A stretch of DNA of 64,000 bases from Bifidobacterium panos (GCF_012932445.1 NZ_JAAIIJ010000021.1:86710-150709), one strand, 5' to 3'. Shown: positions 52,766 to 62,116, counted from the first letter of the stretch. Notes: generated by a model from the sequence alone, not told the origin. Made by a program: numbers and translations.

Positions 52766-53956
52766 TCAGTCACTTAGCCAGTCGGCGATATCCACAATTC
52801 TTATCCCCTCATACTGGTATGCCTCATTCCTGGTTCTTGCGATAACCATCTTCGGATAGGCATCCTTAATCCGAAGCAAGGGACCAACCTCACGCTCAAA
52901 AGTCTTTTCATCACTGATATTGTCCGATACCTGAATATATATTTTCTCACTTCTACGGATGGCTACAAAGTCAATCTCCTTGTTATACAGCACCCCAACA
53001 TAGACTTCATAACCGCGACGCATCAGTTCCATTGCTGTAATATTCTCCAAAACACGCCCATAATCCATATTTTTCGTACCGAGCTTCGCGTATCGGAATG
53101 CATGATCGCTCAAATAGTACTTATCATTTGAGGAAAGGTATTTCTTACCCCGAATGTCATATCTGCGGAATCTGTAGAACGCAAAAGCATTGCACAGGTA
53201 CTCCAGATAACTACCTACGGTTTTATGGCTGATTTTCTCATTGTTGCGCGCCAGCACATCCGTGATATTCCGCGCTGATGTCTGGTTCGAGATATTATCC
53301 AGCAGATAATCAACAATTCTGTCCATCAATCCAGGGTTGCGTATTTTGTATTTCTGCCTTATATCACGGATGATGAGCGTATCAAATACGTCACGAATAT
53401 AATCATATTGCGCCTCCTGATCCCGATACAGATAGGAACCGGCCATGCCTCCCTCTTTCACGTAGCGGTCGAACGCTGCATAATTGTCCTCAAGCCCGAA
53501 ATACTGCTTGAACTCCGCGAACGAAAACGGGTAAACCCTGATCTCGTGGGTACGGCCGGTAAAGAGCGTGGCAAGATCGGAGCTCAGCAAAAATGCGTTG
53601 GAACCAGTGATGTATATATCAAACAGTTCCATTGCATGAATACTGTTGATTGTCAGCTCGAAGCTGGGGCACATCTGAACTTCATCAATCAAAACAAAGT
53701 TTTCGCAACCTTTTTTGAACGATTTCTCAATACAATCGTGCAGAGCATGGTAATCCTTGTATTCTTCGAATTTTGCCAAGTTGAAGTTGATATGGATTAC
53801 ATTTGCGTTCGGCACGTTTTGCATCACATAATCACGAAATGCTTCCAACAGTTTCGACTTCCCGCTTCGCCGCACACCCGTGATGACCTTAATATCTGGC
53901 GTTCCCATCACGCCAACGAGCTTTTGAAGGTACTCGTTTCTTTCTATCAGTTTCAT
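52766..53956 (-). CDS. AAA/DUF4143 ATPase E (GVRRSGKS type), low GC
   Basis: 396 residues from ATG 53956, seven bases after AAGGTG; the ATG two codons earlier is too close. Walker A: ITGVRRSGKSKLLEAF; Walker B: FVLIDEVQMCPSFE; TGSNAFLLSSDLATLFTGR as in ATPase B. The C-terminus has EIDFVAIRRS then IYIQVSDN, so the nuclease-like E-x-K is missing, as in ATPase B. Much lower GC than its surroundings, with Ile/Asn/Lys-rich codon use, indicates recent transfer. Its promoter carries 16-bp spaced repeats. Confidence 0.9.
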   Translation of the reverse strand: MKLIERNEYLQKLVGVMGTPDIKVITGVRRSGKSKLLEAFRDYVMQNVPNANVIHINFNLAKFEEYKDYHALHDCIEKSFKKGCENFVLIDEVQMCPSFELTINSIHAMELFDIYITGSNAFLLSSDLATLFTGRTHEIRVYPFSFAEFKQYFGLEDNYAAFDRYVKEGGMAGSYLYRDQEAQYDYIRDVFDTLIIRDIRQKYKIRNPGLMDRIVDYLLDNISNQTSARNITDVLARNNEKISHKTVGSYLEYLCNAFAFYRFRRYDIRGKKYLSSNDKYYLSDHAFRYAKLGTKNMDYGRVLENITAMELMRRGYEVYVGVLYNKEIDFVAIRRSEKIYIQVSDNISDEKTFEREVGPLLRIKDAYPKMVIARTRNEAYQYEGIRIVDIADWLSD

Positions 53957-53987
53957 CGTCATTCACCTTAATTGTTGCGACAGTCTG

Positions 53988-54062
53988 CCTATTGCCCATT
54001 CTACTTATTTCCCAATCCGCCTATTACCCAAAATTGAAATATTTTTAATATTGGGTAATAGG
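53988..54062. promoter_or_regulatory. 16-bp spaced repeats and inverted repeat upstream of ATPase E
   Basis: CCTATTGCCCA (53988), CTTATTTCCCA (54004) and CCTATTACCCA (54020) are spaced by exactly 16 bases. The inverse TGGGTAATAGG starts at 54052, 32 bases (two periods) from the third copy. The array begins 32 bases before the gene. Confidence 0.8.
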
Positions 54063-54090
54063 ATCTATTCCAGCACCGCATTCCGACTTA

Positions 54091-54272
54091 AGATTTCTCC
54101 ACTCCGGCCTAGCGGCCTTCGGTCGAAACGACAAAGAACGGAGTGACGTCGGTCGAAATGACTGGGAGCGTCCACTGTCATTTCGAGCGAGCCTGGCTGG
54201 TTATTGTCATTTCGACCGAGCATGGCCGGTTATTGTCATTTCGACCGAGGCGTTAGCCGAGCGGAGAAATCT
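54091..54272. repeat. 182-bp non-coding element with terminal inverted repeats (MITE-like)
   Basis: The ends are AGATTTCTCC and GGAGAAATCT, perfect over ten bases and imperfect over about 38 (CGGTCGAAA.GAC within each arm). Inside are three copies of TGTCATTTCGA(C/G)CGAG. Words of this type are widespread intergenic repeats in several bacteria. No gene lies in 54063-54639. Confidence 0.65.
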
Positions 54273-54366
54273 TCAGGGCGGATAAAGATACTACCAAAAC
54301 GGGGACGTGAATGGGTACGGAATAGTATCAGTGCCACATAACGCTTTGCGTATCTAGATATGACAG

Positions 54367-54419
54367 ACGCCGTGTCGGAGGTTTCCCCCCAAACCTGCGA
54401 AGTGGCGCAGTCACGGCGT
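54367..54419. other. Unidentified structured element (possible RNA)
   Basis: An outer 8-bp stem (ACGCCGTG / CACGGCGT) encloses a hairpin AGGTTT-CCCCCC-AAACCT and a smaller GCG/CGC hairpin, giving a three-way-junction shape on either strand. It lies ~220 bases beyond the oxidoreductase gene. It does not match a structure I can name. Confidence 0.35.
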
Positions 54420-54639
54420 AATTACAATATAACACACGGCACGCCGGCACAACGCAACGCTTGCGGAGCATTCTAACGCGGCGAATCGGCTCACATGAGC
54501 GGCTGTTCGCTTGAAACTAACGGCTGTGTGAAAGCGCTTCGGCCAGTGCGTGACGCGTCCACGCGCTCGGGGCGAGTTCCGGCCTCAATTGGCAGCGAGC
54601 CGGTGCGTGAGATGTGCACCGGCTCGCTGGTTGAAAGCA

Positions 54640-56238
54640 TCACTTGGATTCGTGATAGCCCTTGTCGGTGTTGACCGACCAGACGTTCTTCTTGTCTTCG
54701 CGGCCGGACTTGATGTTGCCGACGGCCTCGAAAGCGGACGCCATCGAGTGATCCATGTTGTTGTAGCGATGCTGGCCGTTACGACCCACGCAATACAGAT
54801 TGCCGAAGGAGTCGAGCCACTTGATCAGATCGTCAATCTGATACCAGGTGTCGAAGTAGGCGGGATAGGCCTTCTTGACGCGCTCACGGTGCGAATCCTG
54901 AATGTCGTTCTTGGAGGCGATGACACCCATCTTGAGGAGCTCCTTGGCCGCGAAATCGATGGCCGCTTCGTCGCTCATGTTCCAGAAATCGTCGCCTTCG
55001 TTGCAGAAGTATTCCAGGCCGATCCACACCTTGTTGTCCACGTCCTGAACCAGGTAGGGGCTCCAGTTGTTGAACACCTGGATGCGGCCGACCTTCACGG
55101 ACGTGTCCTGCACATAAATCCAGCAATCGGGCACGATGGGCGGGTTGCCGAGGGTGGGGATGTCGGTCTCGTTCTTCAAGTTCAGACGGTCGACCAGGAA
55201 GCCGACGGTGACGAAATCGCGATAAGGCAAGCCGTCCGCAATCTTCTTCATATCGGCGGGCACCGGCTCCTTGTTCTGATCGCCGGCGGCGATGGAATCG
55301 ACCAGATCCTTGACGGGCATGGACGAGATGAACTCGTCGCCTTCAAGCACATGGTCGAGGCCGTTTACGTCGCGGTAGATCACGGAGGCGATCTTGCCTT
55401 CCGGCGTTTCGTTGATCTTGACGACTTCGGCGTGCTTGATGATCTTCGCGCCGAACTCCTCGTCATGCTTGGCGACCGTCTCCCACAGCTGGCCGGGGCC
55501 GTACTTGGGATACCAGAACTCCTCGATCAGCGAGGTCTCGCCTTCGCCGGCCTGCTTCTGTTTGCCTACGAGCTTGCCCCAAGCGTCCTTGAGCACGGCC
55601 TTGATGGAGATGCCCTTGACGCGCTGGGAACCCCAGTCGGCGGAAATCACGGACGGGTGGCGGCCCCACAGCTTCTCGGTGTACCCCTCGAAGAACATGC
55701 CATAGAGCGCCTTGCCGAAACGGTTGATATAGAAGTTCTCCAGATTGTCTTCCGGCAGCTTGTGCACCAGGGACTTCAGATAGGAGAAGCCGACCTTCAT
55801 GGTCTGCAGGAAGCCCATGTTCTTCAAGGTCTGGGGCTTCAGGCTCACCGGGTAGTCGAAAAACTTGCCGTGCCAGTAGATGCGCGAGACGCGGTGGCGC
55901 TTGAGCATGACCTCGTCGGTAGTCTCGGGGTCCGGGCCGCCCGGCTCCATGTCGTGATCGCGGTTGAGTTTCTTGTCGTCATAGGAGGGAGCGCCCTGCA
56001 GCGGCAGGATCATCTTCCACCAGTCCATCACGCGGTCATCCTTGGAGAAGAAGCGGTGGCCGCCGATATCCATGCGGTTGCCGCCGTGGCGCACCGTGCG
56101 GCTGATGCCACCGAACTCGCCGGAAGCCTCCAGCACGGTGACGTCGTAATCCTGCGCGCCCTTGTCCTTAAGCAGCTCGTAGGCTGCGGTCAGGCCGGCC
56201 GGGCCGCCACCGATGATGACAACGGATTTCTTAGACAT
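54640..56238 (-). CDS. FAD/NAD(P)-binding oxidoreductase of the amine-oxidase/protoporphyrinogen-oxidase type, EPS-associated
   Basis: 532 residues; ATG at 56238 preceded by AAGGTTG. The N-terminus has the FAD dinucleotide fold [18 protein letters not shown], then [14 protein letters not shown] and [10 protein letters not shown]; the C-terminus contains [18 protein letters not shown], an FAD-contact region. This family resembles UDP-galactopyranose mutases in parts (GGH.F, late R.G.) but is much longer than Glf (about 390 residues) and is often found beside surface-glycan genes. Function in nucleotide-sugar or lipid-linked sugar redox chemistry is inferred only. Confidence 0.8.
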   Translation of the reverse strand: MSKKSVVIIGGGPAGLTAAYELLKDKGAQDYDVTVLEASGEFGGISRTVRHGGNRMDIGGHRFFSKDDRVMDWWKMILPLQGAPSYDDKKLNRDHDMEPGGPDPETTDEVMLKRHRVSRIYWHGKFFDYPVSLKPQTLKNMGFLQTMKVGFSYLKSLVHKLPEDNLENFYINRFGKALYGMFFEGYTEKLWGRHPSVISADWGSQRVKGISIKAVLKDAWGKLVGKQKQAGEGETSLIEEFWYPKYGPGQLWETVAKHDEEFGAKIIKHAEVVKINETPEGKIASVIYRDVNGLDHVLEGDEFISSMPVKDLVDSIAAGDQNKEPVPADMKKIADGLPYRDFVTVGFLVDRLNLKNETDIPTLGNPPIVPDCWIYVQDTSVKVGRIQVFNNWSPYLVQDVDNKVWIGLEYFCNEGDDFWNMSDEAAIDFAAKELLKMGVIASKNDIQDSHRERVKKAYPAYFDTWYQIDDLIKWLDSFGNLYCVGRNGQHRYNNMDHSMASAFEAVGNIKSGREDKKNVWSVNTDKGYHESK

Positions 56239-56344
56239 ATTTTGTACAACCTTTTGCGTGTGTTTACGTGTGTTTTGTGTTTACGGAACCACTACCAGCG
56301 AACCAGTCTACCGGCAAGGCTTCCCATATCGGATATTTACGCCG

Positions 56345-56417
56345 CTGACACTCCTAAGATATTCCTAGAGATTCCTAGATACTTCTAGAGATCCCTAGAT
56401 ATTCTTTAGAGATTCCT
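56345..56417. repeat. Short degenerate tandem repeat between the oxidoreductase and GH25 genes
   Basis: About six units of 10-14 bases based on GATATTCCTAGA / GATTCCTAGA. Purely intergenic; no function suggested. Confidence 0.6.
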
Positions 56418-56418
56418 A

Positions 56419-59004
56419 TCAGTGGGCTTGGATTGTCCCCTTTCGGAAGGATTGCTGATAGATCCAGCCGAGGTAGCGTTCATCTGCAGTCGGGCCACCC
56501 AACTTGTTGAAACCACCCTTGGAGTAGTAGGTCTTCCTGAGGTTGAGCAACACGACATACTTCTCTTTTGCGCCGTTGCGCGTCCACACATCGCCATGCT
56601 CGGCTTTCTGCATCCAGTAGCCGTCGCTGAGTTTGACCTCGTTGGCCACGGGCGCGCCCAGGCGGGCATAGTCGCCGTGCGCGTAATAGGAATCGCGCAA
56701 ATCGTATTTGAGCACATAGTGCTGGTTAGTGCCGTCCTTGCTCCACACATCGCCGTTCACGCAGCGCTGACGCCACCAGCCATTGCCCATCTTCTCCTCG
56801 GCGCGCACCGGGCCGCCCAGCGCGGCGAAGTCGCCGTTCTCCTTGTACGAATTGCGCAGGTTGAGCAGAATCACATACTTCTCTTTTGCGCCGTTGCGCG
56901 TCCAGGCATCGCCATGGGTGAATGCCTGCCGCCAGTAGCCGTTGGACAATTTTTGCTCCTCGCCGACCGGACCGCCCAAGCGATTGTAACCGCCGTTGGC
57001 GTTATAGGTGTCGCGCAAGTCGAACAGCACCACATACTTCTTCGAAGCGCCGTTGCGCGTCCACACATCGCCGTTCGCGAAGCTCTGTCTCCAATAGCCG
57101 CTGCCGGGATTGGACTCGTTGGACGTGGGCACCCCCAAGCGGGAGTATCCGCCGTGCTGATTGTAGGAATCCCTCAGGTTCAACAGCACCACGTATTTCT
57201 TGCTGGTGCCCCACGTCCAGATATCGCCATGCTGGAAGCTTTGACGCCACCAGCCGCCGGAAAGGCGCTCCTCGTCCTTGGTGGGATATCCCAACACGCC
57301 GTGCTCGTAGCCTCGCGAGGCCCACTCCTTGCGCAATTCGCCGGCGGTGAAGTGCGCTCCCGTCGAAGGGGTCCACGAAATCGCGCCGTGCTCAAAATTC
57401 TGATAGCAGTTGACCTGACCGGATTGCCAGTTGCACACCTCGTTGGCGATGGGGGATCCGATGACGCTGCTGGCGCCGCCGATGCGTTGCCATTCCTCGC
57501 CCATGTCGCCCTTGACTTCGAAAGCCGACGCTGACGAGGACGACGATGACGAGGACCCTGACGAACTGTAGTTGCGATTGCCGAAGGCGTTGAGGTCGAC
57601 TCGGCCGGAGATGCCAGCGACCGTGCCGGACGAGGTGTATTGCCAACCGCGATCGTTGGTGGGGAAAGCGGTGTATTGCATGTGCGCACCATATTGGGCG
57701 ACCCAGCGGGTCTTGGCATGGATGTTGCTCGAATTGAGCGGGCCGTTCAGGTAGTTGGTGTAGGAATACACCGACAGATTGCTGTATCCGGCGGCTTGCA
57801 ACTTGCTGTACCAAGTGTTGACGATGCCGTCGTACACCGCCGAGCTGGTAGGGGGATTGTGGCCGCTCCAAGTCCACTTCTCCAAGTCGTAATACACCGG
57901 GTATTTCAAATCGCTCGCGCTCACGCCGGCCTGACGCAACAGACTGACCACATCGTTGCCTTCGTCTGCGGCAGTGTTGGAATCGTAGGCGTAAGAATAG
58001 ATGTAGACGCCGAACGGGATGCCGAGACGCTTGCACTCGCTGATGTTGCGACGCGCCTGCTTGTCGAAGCCGTTGCCGGAGCCGTAGCTGAGGCGGATGA
58101 TGGCACCTTCCACGCCGGCGTTTTTCGCCGTCTGCCAGTCGATGGTGCCCTGCCACTCGGACACGTCGATCACGCCCTTGGCTTGCTGGACGAACAGGTT
58201 GTTGGAGCTGTCGAAGAAGGCTTGGGTGCCGTTGTAGGTGCCCCAGTGCGCGCCGTATTCGCTGTTTTTCAGAGTGGCGAGTTCGACGGTGGAATCGGTG
58301 GTGGAGTCGGCGGACTTGGTGGTGGAGTTGGTGGCCGATTTGTCCGACTTGGAGGTGGACTCGGCTGAGTCGGCGGACTTGGAAGACTCAGCTGACTTGG
58401 AAGACTTGGAAGTTTCGCTGGATTGAGCCGACTTGGAGGACTCGGTCGATTCGGTGGAGTCAGTGGAGTCAGTGGACTCGGAGGACTCGGTCGATTCAGC
58501 TGACTTGGAAGACTTGGACGATTCGCCAGATTGAGCCGACTCGGATGTCGAATTATCGTCTTGCGACTGGTCGGCCTGGCTCGCTTCGCCGTTGCTGCTT
58601 GCGACCTTCTCCTTGACCTCCTTGGCCTCGACCGGAATGAACGACTGGCCGTCTGTCTTGGCCAGCGGATCGGGTTGGGAATCCTCGGTGCCGACCAGCT
58701 CGGGGTCGGTGACGGTTGCGCCGGTTTCGATGTTCTTGAGTTCGCCATCGGCGGTGAGGGCATGGTCTTCGGAGACGACGGTGGCATCGTCGGGAATCTC
58801 AGCGGAGACCTTGTCGGGAAGGGTTGCGTCGGGGTTGTCCGGCATCGCGTCCGCGGCGGTCTCGTCGGCGACGCTCTGAGCCGTCAGTGATGTGGTGTCG
58901 AGGTTGGTATCGTGCAATGGCTCGGCACTGGCAGCAGGTGCGACCCAAGCAACGGACAACGCCACGGCGGCGACAACGGCGACAACTGTTTTCGGCGATT
59001 GCAT
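56419..59004 (-). CDS. GH25 muramidase (lysozyme-like) with Ser-rich stalk and LGFP repeats
   Basis: From ATG 59004 (GGGAGAG upstream) the product has 861 residues with a signal peptide MQSPKTVVAVVAAVALSV to ASAEP. Residues ~150-240 are Ser/Thr/Glu/Lys repeats (SSKSAES-type). The GH25 domain (~270-470) has GVIDVSEWQGTIDW, EGAIIRLSYG, VYYDLEKW with the acidic catalytic pair, and GISGRVDLNAFG. Eight or so LGFP-type units follow (W.RIGGASSVIGSPIANE, W..GYEHGVLGYPTKDE) up to the end; these modules are common wall-attachment repeats in actinobacteria. Cleaves peptidoglycan outside the cell. Confidence 0.9.
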   Translation of the reverse strand: MQSPKTVVAVVAAVALSVAWVAPAASAEPLHDTNLDTTSLTAQSVADETAADAMPDNPDATLPDKVSAEIPDDATVVSEDHALTADGELKNIETGATVTDPELVGTEDSQPDPLAKTDGQSFIPVEAKEVKEKVASSNGEASQADQSQDDNSTSESAQSGESSKSSKSAESTESSESTDSTDSTESTESSKSAQSSETSKSSKSAESSKSADSAESTSKSDKSATNSTTKSADSTTDSTVELATLKNSEYGAHWGTYNGTQAFFDSSNNLFVQQAKGVIDVSEWQGTIDWQTAKNAGVEGAIIRLSYGSGNGFDKQARRNISECKRLGIPFGVYIYSYAYDSNTAADEGNDVVSLLRQAGVSASDLKYPVYYDLEKWTWSGHNPPTSSAVYDGIVNTWYSKLQAAGYSNLSVYSYTNYLNGPLNSSNIHAKTRWVAQYGAHMQYTAFPTNDRGWQYTSSGTVAGISGRVDLNAFGNRNYSSSGSSSSSSSSASAFEVKGDMGEEWQRIGGASSVIGSPIANEVCNWQSGQVNCYQNFEHGAISWTPSTGAHFTAGELRKEWASRGYEHGVLGYPTKDEERLSGGWWRQSFQHGDIWTWGTSKKYVVLLNLRDSYNQHGGYSRLGVPTSNESNPGSGYWRQSFANGDVWTRNGASKKYVVLFDLRDTYNANGGYNRLGGPVGEEQKLSNGYWRQAFTHGDAWTRNGAKEKYVILLNLRNSYKENGDFAALGGPVRAEEKMGNGWWRQRCVNGDVWSKDGTNQHYVLKYDLRDSYYAHGDYARLGAPVANEVKLSDGYWMQKAEHGDVWTRNGAKEKYVVLLNLRKTYYSKGGFNKLGGPTADERYLGWIYQQSFRKGTIQAH

Positions 59005-59202
59005 CGCACACTCTCCCAACTCCAACAACGTATTTGTGCTGTTGCCCACCCTAAGTTGCGTGCTTCACGGACGCATAATTACCCCCTATTGCTTCGCAAA
59101 ACATAAACATTTGCAGCCATATAGTTCACAGAACCATGACATTTCGCGCTACTCGCGGCATATAAAACACGCCTTGCCTCCACCCCGCTGCGACACATTG
59201 GC

Positions 59203-59290
59203 TGTTCGATTTTACGAACAAAATAAATATGTTAGGATTAGCTAACATTTCTAAATTGTTAGATAAATCGAACATTATGCGATTGTTCGA
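59203..59290. promoter_or_regulatory. Three palindromes upstream of hipBA
   Basis: TGTTCG..CGAACA (59203-59220), TGTTAG..CTAACA (59230-59247) and TCGAACA..TGTTCGA (59268-59290). Their variants (TGTTCGA/TGTTAG) suggest a common repressor site, expected for HipB autoregulation. The last one ends 22 bases before the hipB start. The rest of 59005-59202 shows nothing else. Confidence 0.65.
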
Positions 59291-59312
59291 AAAATGGAAC
59301 AAAGGAGGCGGC

Positions 59313-59798
59313 GTGAGCGACTTTTCCGCTACCATTACTTCCGTGCGACAGCTCGCGGTATCGCTGCGCGACGCACGGCAGAACGCCGGTCTGTCCCAAA
59401 CGGAACTCGCCCAAGCCGCCAACCTCCCCCGGCCGTGGATCAACCAGCTGGAACAGGGCAAAATCACCGACCCGGGCATACATCGCCTCCTTTCCATTTG
59501 CAATGCACTGCATACGACGCTGACCATCGCATATCCAGTCCAGCCTCAAGAGCAGACGCAAGAACAGACGCAAACAGCCAAGCCAAGCCGGGCCGTTTCC
59601 GCAAATACCGAGACGAGCAAACAGCCCGACGCAACCCAAGAGGCCGCATGCAGCCCCGGCGACAGCACGGTCGAAAACTTCACGCTGAGCAAGGTCGATC
59701 AATCCCTGCTTGAGGATCTCACGCGCATGGCGGCGGCGTTCGACGAGCAGGCCGCCGCGCTCAACGGCAAATCACGCGACAAAAAGGAGGCGCAATAA
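59313..59798 (+). CDS. hipB: HipB-like XRE-family antitoxin/regulator
   Basis: 161 residues from GTG 59313, after AAAGGAGG; an upstream ATG frame passes through the operators and is rejected. Residues ~15-70 are a helix-turn-helix: LRDARQNAGLSQTELAQAAN and PRPWINQLEQGKIT. The C-terminal half is Gln/Thr-rich and unusually long for HipB (typically ~90-100 residues). Its stop overlaps the hipA ATG by one base (TAATG). Expected to bind HipA and the palindromes upstream. Confidence 0.85.
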   Translation: MSDFSATITSVRQLAVSLRDARQNAGLSQTELAQAANLPRPWINQLEQGKITDPGIHRLLSICNALHTTLTIAYPVQPQEQTQEQTQTAKPSRAVSANTETSKQPDATQEAACSPGDSTVENFTLSKVDQSLLEDLTRMAAAFDEQAAALNGKSRDKKEAQ

Positions 59799-61108
59799 TG
59801 AAACCGAAAGAACTGCTGGTTTTTGTAGAAGGACGTTACTGCGGCGTCCTTCGGGAAGACATCCACGGCAAACATTCGTTCACTTACGACAGCAGCAGCC
59901 CCACACCTCCCCGCCTTTCGCTGTCCATGCCGCAACGTTCCGCACCTTGGACGGGCAAACCTGTGGAGGCTTATATCGACGGCATCCTGCCCGACGACAG
60001 AGATATGCGCAGACGAATCGCGCGCCTGTATGACGTCAACGGCAACAATCCCTTCTCATTGCTGACCGCAATCGGGCTTGATTGCGCGGGTGGGGCGCAA
60101 TTTGTGCTTCCCGAGCACGCCGAATCGTTGCGCGAAGATGCCGAACTGCGGCCCGTCAGCGAGCACGCGATTGAGCAAAAACTGCGCGCAATCGCCGATT
60201 CCAACCACCAGTCGTGGCAAAACGACGAGGAACATTGGTCTCTCAATGGGGCGCAAGACAAGATCGCGCTGCGACTGAAGGAAGGGCAGTGGTATGAGGC
60301 CCTTGGCTCCGCGGCAACGACGCATATCATCAAACCCGGAATCAACAGGCTCCACGAACAGGCGTTCAACGAATACGTCTGCATGCAAGCCTTGCGCGGA
60401 TTGAACATACCGACGGCCACAACCAGCTTCCACTTGTTCGGCACGCTTCCAACCATCGTGAGCACACGATGGGACAGAAAACTGCTGCGGTCGCGCAGTG
60501 GCGAGGAAACAGTGGCACGCATCCATCAAGAGGATTTTTGCCAGGCCACGGCACACATGACCAGAGAAAAATACCAGTCGGATGGCGGGCCAAGCGCCGT
60601 GGATATTCTTCGCTGCATTCGCGAAAACGAGCTGAGCCAAGCCAGCGCCCTGCTGTTTCTGTCGGCGCTGATACTGAACTTCCTGATGGCGGGCAGCGAC
60701 GCGCACGCGAAAAACTACGCCATTTTGGAGCCGGTGGGCGAGCGCCCCATGCTCGCGCCGCTGTATGATGTCGCCTCCATGTTCGCCTATGACACGCAAC
60801 GCAAGCAGCGCAAACTGGCCATGAGCATCGGCGGTGAATACAACTGGGAGCGCATCGAGCTCAGCCATTGGCGCCAGCTTGCGCAAGACACCAAGCCCGC
60901 CGACTTTGAACTCATCCAGGTGCTGCTGCGCCGATATGCGACATTGCTGCCGGATGCGTTCGCCGAGGCGGCCGGCGAGGCGCTGGAGCTGTCCGCAGGG
61001 GCGCTGCATGCCGACGAGGAGACGCAGGGCAAACGGCGCGAGCTGACGGCGCGGATTCAGGAGGGCATCGGTGGGCAGTGCGGGCGCGTGCTGCAGTGGT
61101 TCGCGTAG
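59798..61108 (+). CDS. hipA: HipA-family serine/threonine kinase toxin
   Basis: 436 residues with the HipA N-subdomain (VEAYIDGILPDDRDMRRRIA) and kinase-like core: GAQDKIALRL, HIIKPGIN (ATP-site Lys), NEYVCMQALRGLNIP, a catalytic NFLMAGSDAHAKNYAIL and the PLYDVASMF metal-binding motif. The known relative phosphorylates glutamyl-tRNA synthetase and induces persistence; other HipA clades have other targets. All key residues seem present. Coupled to hipB. Confidence 0.92.
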   Translation: MKPKELLVFVEGRYCGVLREDIHGKHSFTYDSSSPTPPRLSLSMPQRSAPWTGKPVEAYIDGILPDDRDMRRRIARLYDVNGNNPFSLLTAIGLDCAGGAQFVLPEHAESLREDAELRPVSEHAIEQKLRAIADSNHQSWQNDEEHWSLNGAQDKIALRLKEGQWYEALGSAATTHIIKPGINRLHEQAFNEYVCMQALRGLNIPTATTSFHLFGTLPTIVSTRWDRKLLRSRSGEETVARIHQEDFCQATAHMTREKYQSDGGPSAVDILRCIRENELSQASALLFLSALILNFLMAGSDAHAKNYAILEPVGERPMLAPLYDVASMFAYDTQRKQRKLAMSIGGEYNWERIELSHWRQLAQDTKPADFELIQVLLRRYATLLPDAFAEAAGEALELSAGALHADEETQGKRRELTARIQEGIGGQCGRVLQWFA

Positions 61109-61190
61109 GCGCGGGGGGTGGGCGCTGGGTGCTGGTTGGCGGCTGCCGGGTGCCATTGGCGCGCGAAGCGAAAGTTATACACTGGAGGGC

Positions 61191-62096
61191 ATGAGTGAGA
61201 TGGCGCGGGGCTTTTGTGTGCTGATGTCGGTGTATCGCGGGGATGCGCTGGCGCATCTTGAGCGCGCGGTGCGCTCGGCCACGGTGGAGCAGAGCGTGCC
61301 GCCGAATCAGTTGGTGATTGTGCGCGACGGGCCGGTGGCGGCGGATGTGCAGGCGTTTCTCGATGGGCTTGAGGGCGCGGTGGCCGGCTGGTTCGCGGCG
61401 CAGTCGCGCGAGGCCGGCAGCGCGCCGACGGTCAGCGTGGTGCCGCTGGAACGCAACCAGGGGCTGGCGCATGCGCTGAATGTGGGGCTCGCGCATTGCG
61501 AATACGAGCTGGTAGCGCGCGCGGACGCCGACGACATTTCGCTGCCTTCGCGCTTCGCGACCATGCTGCCGCTGTTCGACGGCGCTGGCGAGGTCGGCGT
61601 GGCGGGCAGCGCCATTCAGGAGTTCTCGGGGGATGAGGGGAATGAATCGAGCCGCGGGCAGGTGCGCGTGCTGCCGGCGGGGGGGTGTGAATTGGCGAAG
61701 TACGCGCGGATGCAGTCGCCGTTGCACCACCCGAGCGTAATGCTGCGCAAGTCGGTGGTATTGGCGGCGGGGGGGTACCCGGAGCACGCGGGGCGCTTCG
61801 AGGATTATCTGCTATGGGAACGGCTCATGCTGCGCGGGGTGACGTTCGCGAACGTGAGCGAGGTGCTGGTGCTGTATCGCGTGGACGCCGGTGCCTATGA
61901 GCGGCGCGGCGGCCGGGAGATGTTCCGCGAAGAGCTGCGGCTGCAGCGGTGGTTTCTGCGCGATGGGTTCGTATCGGTGCCGCAGTTCGTGCGCAATGTC
62001 GCGGTGCGTGCGTGCTACCGTCTGATCCCCACCGGTGTGCGGCGCGAGATGTATCGCATGCTGGTGAAGCTGCGCAATAGCGAACAAGCGAAATAA
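61191..62096 (+). CDS. Family 2 glycosyltransferase (short)
   Basis: 301 residues from ATG 61191, next to GGAGGGC (spacing is tight, so the ATG at 61203 may be used). GT2 motifs: CVLMSVYRGDALAHLERAV, QLVIVRDGPV, ALNVGLAHCEYELVARADADD (metal-binding) and HHPSVMLRKSVV. The C-terminal LLWERLMLRGV matches the ED-type acceptor motif. Very GC-rich; two runs of seven G occur inside the gene (61679-61685, 61769-61775). Stand-alone gene. Confidence 0.85.
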   Translation: MSEMARGFCVLMSVYRGDALAHLERAVRSATVEQSVPPNQLVIVRDGPVAADVQAFLDGLEGAVAGWFAAQSREAGSAPTVSVVPLERNQGLAHALNVGLAHCEYELVARADADDISLPSRFATMLPLFDGAGEVGVAGSAIQEFSGDEGNESSRGQVRVLPAGGCELAKYARMQSPLHHPSVMLRKSVVLAAGGYPEHAGRFEDYLLWERLMLRGVTFANVSEVLVLYRVDAGAYERRGGREMFREELRLQRWFLRDGFVSVPQFVRNVAVRACYRLIPTGVRREMYRMLVKLRNSEQAK

Positions 62097-62116
62097 GCAG
62101 AATAAGCAAAAATAAT

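Noticed and set aside
54367..54419. Actinobacterial 6C RNA (C-rich loops)
   Set aside because: Only one hairpin has a C6 loop; the class needs two such hairpins, so I leave it as an unnamed element.
54640..56238. Straight call as UDP-galactopyranose mutase (Glf)
   Set aside because: At 532 residues it is about 140 longer than Glf, and the FAD-binding fold alone does not distinguish it from other amine-oxidase-like enzymes.
61679..61775. Two G7 runs in the glycosyltransferase at 61191 as phase-variation sites
   Set aside because: Runs of seven in a very GC-rich gene are expected by chance; the frame is intact and the runs are shorter than the other candidates.
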